A stretch of DNA of 64,000 bases from the NCBI GenBank assembly GCA_963573305.1, contig OY754335.1, positions 18,515,501 through 18,579,500 of the forward strand, read 5' to 3'. Under the pieces are notes generated by a model, which had not been told where the DNA came from, did no database searches, and saw nothing but the letters and a program-made list of their open reading frames with translations. This stretch comes from Pyrrhosoma nymphula. Its lineage: Eukaryota; Arthropoda; Insecta; Odonata; Coenagrionidae. The position numbers and the translations under genes were made by a program. Shown here one piece after another: positions 57,659 through 64,000 of this stretch. The stretch's first letter is position 1. Each line of letters starts with the position of its first letter.

Positions 57659-58570
57659 ATCGTCACACTCTGGCAGGCAACAATCCACTGAAATAGCCTA
57701 TTCTGACTACTTTGTCTGCCTAGAAAAATTTACCTCTATACCCACGCGTTACCCCGAGTGTCAAATGGAGAGTTCCCTCCGGGCATTAGTAACGGGCTGG
57801 AGTCGTGATTCAACTCCCCTTTCTACTCGGCTACCTTTTCCTCAGACGGGAATTAATTATATGAAAGGCAGGGGGAGGAGAAATGATGACCTTTGTGAGG
57901 TTACCTCGCCTGGGAGAGAGAAGGAAGGAGTAATGGGGCTGGAGCTTTCTTCGATATAATTTCATGTCTCTGGATGCGGCTGTGATTGAAGTTACCCTAC
58001 TGACTTGATATCCCCGGAAAATACTAATTTTCATCATTATCTTTCGGGGTACAATTCTGGGGTGGGATTGCGGTTTCTTCTTTCGCGTTGTCGTTATCGC
58101 CATCCGAAACGCAAACTGTTCCAGAAGGGCAATGCTCACAGATACTGTCTTAAGAACGCATTCTATCAACTAAAGCTAGTGGTTTGAAACGACCTGAAAA
58201 CATTTTAAAGAATGTCGATCACGTTTTCATTCATATAAGCGCAATTGAAAAACAAAGATAACGTGAGTGCACGCGCTATAGAGAACCATGATTGCGCCCC
58301 TGATCTACGAGAAAGTTTGGATATCCATTTACATAGCTTCCTCTTCATCCGTGCTGGCAAGTTCTCGTACCCGATAATATAGATTTTTTATCTGTTGTTT
58401 TCTCGCTCGGATATAAAAGAGACAGTGAAAGGATATTTCTTGCCGATTGTATCCCTTCCCTGAATGCTGTATAGATGTGAAAGATATGACAAAAGAAACT
58501 CAGATTTTCTCCCTATCGATCGACGAGTATGGAATTAATTCATATTGAATTCGTTATCCTGTATCATCCC
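57659..58570. other. Non-coding stretch
   Basis: Overlapping plus- and minus-strand frames of 60-112 codons at 57651-58187, none recognisable. AT-rich after 58.2 kb. Confidence 0.4.
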
Positions 58571-59127
58571 CTAAGTTGGTGGGAGCGATTTTTGTTTACG
58601 AACAAATGTGCGTGAAACGTTGCATGCGTGTCTTTAATAGTAATATCTATTGATAAAAGTGAAAAAAACTGCATGTTACCGATTTGGTTTCTTGGCAATT
58701 CAGTGCTATTTTAACACGTAGCCTTATGGCACATGACATATTTCGTAATAATTCGCTTACAATATGAAGATATTTTCTCCTAAACGCGCAATAAAAAGTT
58801 CTATATTATTATGATGGTTGCTAATAAATATCAAGATATGACGCCGAGTAAAAAAATCGTATCCACATCTGATTTTTGCTTAAATGTAGAATTCAGTGCC
58901 GAAAATTTAAGTCATAGCAATATAAATAAAGGTGAAAATGCTTAAATAAAGGCGAAATATTTCAAGTATAATTCTTGCATTACTGTACTGTTGTACACGT
59001 GATAATTTCCACCGTGTAAACAAATGTACTTAAGTGGAATGTTATCCGATAGTTGTTTATCAACTTACTGGAAAATTTATTAAAATGTGCAATCAATTAC
59101 TCACGATTACCGCTCCAGCCACTTTAA
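58571..59127 (+). mobile_element. TTAA-flanked MITE family, copy 3 (most complete)
   Basis: Left end CTAAGTTGGTGGGAGCGATT; right end CACGATTACCGCTCCAGCCA then CTTTAA. The right end reversed, TTAAAGTGGCTGGAGCGGTA, mirrors the left end, giving ~20-bp terminal inverted repeats with TTAA-type edges. Internal blocks match the other copies: GATAAAAGTGAAAAAAACTG, CAGTGCTATTTTAACACG, CCTTATGGCACATGACATAT, AAATATCAAGATATGACGCC. At 557 bp it is close to copy 2 (567 bp). No open frame is conserved across copies. Confidence 0.8.
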
Positions 59128-59620
59128 GTTTGGAACGCCGGACGTTGAATCGGGACCCCATGTTTAGGGTTCTCGCACTGTGTTTTGCTATATTCGCTCT
59201 TGAAAATAACGTAAATTTCCAGTACGAAAACTATTTGAACGATATTGAATGTTGTAACTGTTACTTTAACATTAAAATTGTCGGAAGATTTTATTTCTCT
59301 CCTCTTCTTATTTACTAAGGCCCCACTCGTATATTTGCGCCCAGGGTATCAAAATCTATAGATTCGTAAATATTGTCAAGATTGGAGCAGGCTCTAGGCA
59401 TCTTAGAAGTTTCAGTAAGCATGCGGCACTTGGGTATGCCGATTTTCATCATCAATTCACAGGTATGTCAAATATTATAGCATTTATATAGCGTTTTCAT
59501 CCTCAATAACATTATATAAAGCGAAAATAAATGTACACATCTTGGACACGTGCTGTATGAATCCTCAGTCTGATCGTAAGTTCACACATTGTTGCAAGAT
59601 GCATCCCTGAAAATGATATT
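59128..59620. other. AT-rich stretch
   Basis: A 94-codon plus-strand frame (59034-59318) starts inside the MITE and runs out of it, so it is not a conserved coding unit. Nothing else is recognised. Confidence 0.45.
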
Positions 59621-59690
59621 TCATCTACATCTACAGACTACCCCGCAAGCCGCCTCAATAGGCGTGTGGCGGGGTGTGTTAGGACACCGG
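59621..59690 (+). repeat. Dispersed repeat S, copy F
   Basis: This is the best preserved head: TCATCTACATCTACAGACTA, CCCCGCAAGCCGCCTCAATA, GGCGTGTGGCGGGGTGTGTT, AGGACACC. Insertion of such a copy in AT-rich DNA just left of a CpG-rich block explains the abrupt composition change. Confidence 0.75.
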
Positions 59691-59749
59691 TCGTTTACAT
59701 ATATTTGATGAGTTGCGATATGTTACGTGGTGAGCTTGCCTGTGATTCG

Positions 59750-60110
59750 GGTGTCCTAACTCGCACAGCGACTCCGATCTCGAATCACTGTCACGCCCGG
59801 TTAAATCCGGTTTTCTCTGCTTAGCTCTAAAATTGAGAAAAGAGCACGTAACGGAGTAAACAGTGGGCATGCGTAACATCCCGCGTCCCCATTTGACGGC
59901 GCGAGATGGCAGCACGTGAGTGGAGGTCGAGAAGATGACATTGGCTCGGGTTTGAGGCCGCGCGGAGTATGTTGACGCGAATGTGCCGCGTCGACGGCGG
60001 GCGTCGCCATTGAGAAAGGTGTCGTTGGCAGCAGCGGTGGCAAAGCCTTCGCTGCCTTTCTCCTCCCGCGCGCATCACGATGAGGAAACGGCGTTCGATA
60101 CATTGCGATT
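59750..60110. promoter_or_regulatory. CpG-rich block, possible promoter or insulator region
   Basis: CpG-dense (GGCGCGAGATGGCAGCACG, GCCGCGTCGACGGCGGGCGTC, CTCCCGCGCGCATCACG). GAGATGGCAGCA at 59903-59914 resembles the core of the animal CTCF motif (AGRKGGCR), but one partial match is weak. Two minus-strand frames (83 and 109 codons) are open through base composition. No exon or TATA box is identified. Confidence 0.25.
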
Positions 60111-60153
60111 AGGTCCCAGCTTGTGAGCAATCTTCATCAAAGCGCATGCGTAT

Positions 60154-60612
60154 CTAAGGTGGTTGTAGAGATTTTAGTCTGCATGGAGTTTGTGTGAGAC
60201 GTTGCATACGTGTTCTTTTTAGTGATATCTATATGTAAAACCGAATAAAATTGCATTTTACAGATTTGGTGTACCTATTGTGATTTCATTGCAATTTTGA
60301 CACGTCGCCTTATAGAACATGAAATATATATTTCGAAATAATTCGATTATATGTGTACACATTTCTTTTAAACGTGAAAAATACATTATCATTATGATGG
60401 TTTTTAATAATTATCAAGGTGTCACGCAGAGGAAAAAATTCCAAAAAACATATTTTAATATGATCTTGCCTAAATTTCAAATAACTATCAATAGCTCAAG
60501 TCATAACATTTTTAGTCTATGCTAACATGTAAAATATAATTTTTGTTTCGTTTCCACTACTGAATTTATCGTGATCACGCCTAAACAAATGTGATTTAAT
60601 GAAATGTGGTCC
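60154..60612 (+). mobile_element. TTAA-flanked MITE family, copy 4 (right end lost)
   Basis: Left end CTAAGGTGGTTGTAGAGATT; then GAGACGTTGCATACGTGTTC, AGTGATATCTAT, TTGACACGTCGCCTTATAGA, ACATGAAATATATATTTCG, TTATCAAGGTGTCACGC and AAATGTGATTTAATGAAATG match copies 1-3 in order. After about 60612 the similarity stops before the right terminal repeat. It lies just 1.0 kb from copy 3 in the same orientation. Confidence 0.75.
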
Positions 60613-62683
60613 ATTTATTTTTTCGAGGACTTAGAGAGTTTTTTGGAGGGCTTTTGAGGAGTTCGTTTCAGATTTTTTATTTTAAAAGTATAATATCCTT
60701 TATTCTCTTTGGTAAAAACATTTTAGGCTTTCATGTGACTTTAGAAGATTTCTAAGATCTTTGTGCGGAATGTTGGGGAATCGCTTTAGTCAAACTCACA
60801 ATAATCTTTGTATAAATCACGCAATGCCTATGTAAAATGTTTAAAAATATTTAAACCCTGTGATATCTAAAGTGTTCATGGTTTTGGAACTTGTAATGTG
60901 GAACATTTGAAAAATAGCTTTGCAGTAAAGTGTTAATCGGACTATCCAGCGATAACTTTTTGGGCTTTGGAATTTTTAGATTTTAAGGCAAATTTTTTAA
61001 GTACTTATATCCTATTTTTTGTCCGGTGAGAACCTTAGATCTCTCTCTGAGATCTTTGCATACTAAGTCAAGGGTTTGCTTGTTTGAAAGTCATAACGTA
61101 CGCAGGAGTAGGTGCATACATTTAAACTAAATATGCAAATGAAAGGCACGGCCTCAAATTTTATACACATTTTATTTCATGTATCTAAAATGATAACATG
61201 GCTTCATTTATTGGCATGTTTTCCAGATGGATAGCCAAGGTCATTAAGATTGTGAAAATAGTATTCATTATATATTAATATATGATGCTTTGGATAGATA
61301 TTCAGATCAAGGCTCAACCTTAACTCTTTAGAGAATCGACAACCTAAGATATATTGCTGGTTATGGGACTTTTTTAATTGCCTGTAACAGTTTGAAACCA
61401 TTTTGTGTGAACTAATAGTCTAGTGGCAGCATGTGTACTCATATCTTAGTGAATAGCTTTGTTGGTCGTGGCCTTGAAGAAAAGCTACGGTCCCAGTGAA
61501 AGTTCATTCGCCCGTTTCAGTGCCAATTTATGATACCCATTTCTTAAAACTTCCTTCATGTATGCTTTCTAGCATCTATTCGCTATGTTAAATTTTTGAG
61601 TTCAAGAGAACCGCTGGTGGATTATGAACATGCGTGGACAAGCGGTGATAAACATTGCATAACAAGATGCAATAAAGCTATACAACAAGACTTTGGGCAC
61701 CTAATTGCGTAAGTGAGAGGAAATTCGATCAAGCTGATAAAATTATATGCTATGTGAGGAATAGTTATTTTGCTTCAGCATCGAGATAGTAATTTATACG
61801 GCCGCGTTATATTGGCCTTTCAAACTTCAATCAAAGTATTTTTTTTAAATATATAAAGCAAAATAGGCGGCAGAATTTAGAACGAGGCATATGGAATTTC
61901 AATCTCTTTGGCGTCTAACGAGGAGCAATTATTCAACTAAGCCTTCAATCCCAACTATTGAGTTTACCATATGTTCAGAATGTTGCTTTCTTTGCCTCAG
62001 TGCATGGCTCTCAAGGGTTTAGTGGCCCCAATTTCAAACTGGATGAATCTATGAGAAACGCTTGATTCACATAAGAATCAAACAAAGTTACTTAACCCTT
62101 TTGCTATTTTGATTATGTGGATGCTGTATAGGGAAATATTTCTCATCGATGACTGTTGCAATAGTATACGCTTGGAAAATATTATCGAGCAATATTTTAA
62201 ATTTCATGTTCTTCGACTAAGTTTATCTTCTCCGTTCATTAAAAACGAAAAGTAGAATATTTGAGTCGATTACAAATATTCTCATTGCTGGCCGTAAGTT
62301 AAGTCCATCATTGGTGAAAAATCAACTCATACCAGCATAATACTGGACGTTTTAAACTCAAGTGCCAATGTATGTACTACGATACTGCTTATTAGAAGCG
62401 CTCACTTTTTCAAAGTTTCAACCTTTTTTTTAAGTTACACGATTTATGTTTGTAGATGTAAGTACATTTTTCTTGAAACGCAGGAAATTCTTCTTACATT
62501 AAAATATGGTAACTGTTTCAGTGATATTCTGTTTCCTCCAGTCTAACATTTTACATAACGGACTTCTATTAAATGTTGACATCCACTAGCTCATTTTTGT
62601 TCGACAAGGACGTTATTTAGTAGGGGAAGGCTAGAGCTCGTTTTACACAAAACTGAACTCTATTTTAATGACAAAACTTTGCG
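60613..62683. other. AT-rich non-coding stretch
   Basis: Two kilobases with no frame above 65 codons and no recognised repeat. Confidence 0.5.
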
Positions 62684-62732
62684 CATATCCTCACTCTATT
62701 ACAAACTGCGACCGGTTTCACCTCTATTATGA
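62684..62732 (+). repeat. Short dispersed motif shared with 4.8 kb
   Basis: Carries AAACTGCGACCGGTTTCACC (62703-62722), identical to 4822-4841, with alignable upstream bases. It is the same orientation and probably the same element end. Confidence 0.65.
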
Positions 62733-63339
62733 AATGGGTATCAGTCAATTCCACGAAGTCACGCCTTAAGCTATCAAACTACGCTTAAAAGTGATGAATT
62801 CGATTGTTCAGGGGAGATGGGTTGGTTTCTCAATTTGTGTCACCTGAGAATTTAAATCTGGGACCGTTCGATAGTCACACGATGCACCCACGGGGATGTA
62901 AAAAAATAGATTTTCCAAGCTTTTTAATTACCAGATGCTGGTTAGCCTCAGTTACCTGATTCAACAATCATGAATGCTACGTTGATGAAGGCTTGAACCC
63001 TTGAGCATAATTTTTTTTAACTTATGTGGCTCTCAAGGAACAGTAAATTTTATTTATCAAAGAGTCGAGGCGGAATTTGAAACGAAATTATTTTATTTTG
63101 CTTGTATCATTTCATCTTTTCATTTCCTTCTTATGTCATTAATTTCAAACAGTTTACTGAAAACTCGGATATTTACAATTTTTTTTTCAAAGTAGTTATG
63201 CCTTGTATCAATATCAGTTTATACCAAATCAGCTTCTCAGGATTCTAAAATTCTTGGATTGTGCCATTTTACAAGCTTACCTTCTAGTTATAAGCCATTC
63301 AATTCATAAACTCCTACAAGTTAAGAATTGAAGAATATC
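62733..63339. other. AT-rich stretch
   Basis: The only frame is a 64-codon, Phe-rich one (63001-63195). Nothing is recognised. Confidence 0.45.
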
Positions 63340-63502
63340 TCATCACAAAATTATATTATTATCTCTATGAATATACGCAAGATGGGTCTCAGCACTTGTA
63401 TTTACATGTACGTTCTGTTTTTCTGTTAGTGAATTACTCTAACGTAATGAATTCTGTATTTGAGTGTACTAGCCCTTGGATAATAAATATTATTATTACT
63501 AT
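63340..63502 (+). mobile_element. Probable LINE 3' tail
   Basis: The segment ends CTAGCCCTTGGATAATAAAT then ATTATTATTACTATT, the (ATT)n-type tail common to Jockey/CR1-like LINEs. The preceding ~150 bp could be a 3' untranslated part. No RT coding is visible upstream, so this would be an extreme 5' truncation. It is inferred from tail form alone. Confidence 0.35.
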
Positions 63503-63882
63503 TCAGGCTTTTGCAATTGGGCATGGATCCTAATTGCATGTATTACAATTTATATTTGCACAAAGTCGCGCCTTCGCAGGAAAATTTGGCCTTAAGCGAT
63601 GGTCTCGTTCAAGAAATGCTAGTTTTTTTTTATTATGAAGCTTCTTCAAGAAATGTGCTCTCAAGATATTTCGCCAACTCCTTTGTCAATCTCTTGCCAC
63701 CCTCCGCTACCAGGTGCTTCTTTGGGAGAGAATACAATTCGGCCGAAGATTTTCTTGGCGGGCACTCCTCTCCTTCATTGCCTTCCGCTAGAGACAGTGG
63801 CGGACGTTCGCTGGAGCCAAGAGAGTCCTTGCCGATCGAAGAGAATGGGCCTTTGGAGCAATTAATCGTCCCCGAAGGCTGA
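63503..63882 (+). other. 123-codon open frame at the right edge, unrecognised
   Basis: The frame (ATG at 63511) is preceded by TTACTATTCAG, which works as a splice acceptor but may simply be the end of a LINE tail. The translation is less biased than most frames here: a Tyr/Leu-containing first half, then an acidic, Ser/Pro-containing end (RESLPIEENGPLEQLIVPEG). GC content rises towards the window edge, so this could be the start of a genuine exon-bearing region beyond 64 kb. No domain is recognised. Confidence 0.2.
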
Positions 63883-64000
63883 GGCCGTTAGTCAACGTTC
63901 ACCATCGGTGAATGAGAACCCGTCCAGTCCTGTTCCCATTCCCCAATCTGCCTTCCACCAGAATGAAATATTCCACGATAGTTTTCGCTCGTGCATCAGA
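63883..64000. other. Right edge
   Basis: Moderately GC-rich sequence cut by the window boundary. Nothing can be assigned. Confidence 0.3.

Noticed and set aside
59903..59914. CTCF-like GAGATGGCAGCA.
   Set aside because: A partial match to a degenerate motif; a single occurrence is not evidence of an insulator.
1..64000. CRISPR arrays, operons, phage or plasmid functions, toxin-antitoxin pairs.
   Set aside because: There are no regularly spaced identical repeats and no compact gene layout; everything fits eukaryotic non-coding DNA.

Overview
This 64 kb window looks like non-coding DNA from a large, AT-rich animal genome, most likely an arthropod and probably an insect. No bacterial-style gene layout is present. 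The longest open frame is 142 codons, and no protein-coding gene can be recognised end to end. What can be supported is a dense layer of old transposable elements, several GC/CpG-rich islands and a few weak exon candidates. The insect assignment is inference: it rests on the mix of a 5S rRNA-derived SINE, Jockey/CR1-like LINE remnants, many miniature inverted-repeat elements and a short-headed dispersed repeat ending in a GTGTGTGGCAGGGG-type motif.

Layout. 1-8.7 kb: AT-rich DNA, a diverged repeat shared with 56.7-57.1 kb, a 218-bp element with nearly perfect terminal inverted repeats, a 176-bp foldback with 77-bp arms, a second foldback at 7.1-7.3 kb, a 5S-rRNA-derived SINE on the minus strand and a local tandem duplication. 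9-18.2 kb: a SINE-body fragment, two copies of a TTAA-flanked MITE family, two base-skewed islands (11 kb and 16.8 kb), a three-copy ~90-bp local repeat and a tRNA-derived SINE. 18-29 kb: mostly featureless, with a tRNA-like SINE head, one copy of a repeat shared with 43 and 54 kb, a CpG-rich block at 24.2 kb, a possible 49-nt exon at 27.0 kb and a GC-rich block at 27.5-28.0 kb. 28.8-29.2 kb: a broken reverse transcriptase on the minus strand. 31-37 kb: a perfect 19-bp palindrome, the second 5S-derived SINE and a three-unit tandem array split by an inserted dispersed repeat. 37-48 kb: more copies of that repeat, a three-part hairpin, a hAT-like MITE and a purine/G-rich tract. 49-60 kb: a direct-repeat pair, CpG-rich blocks, a tRNA-Gly-like SINE head, the 3' end of a LINE and two more copies of the TTAA MITE. 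60-64 kb: AT-rich DNA, a probable LINE tail and a 123-codon open frame at the right edge.

The elements do not form a functional gene system. They record waves of insertion and decay. The autonomous partners visible are only fragments: LINE reverse transcriptases that could once have mobilised the SINEs. No transposase for the MITEs is visible. I found no CRISPR array, operon, intact tRNA or rRNA gene, or convincing new multi-gene system.
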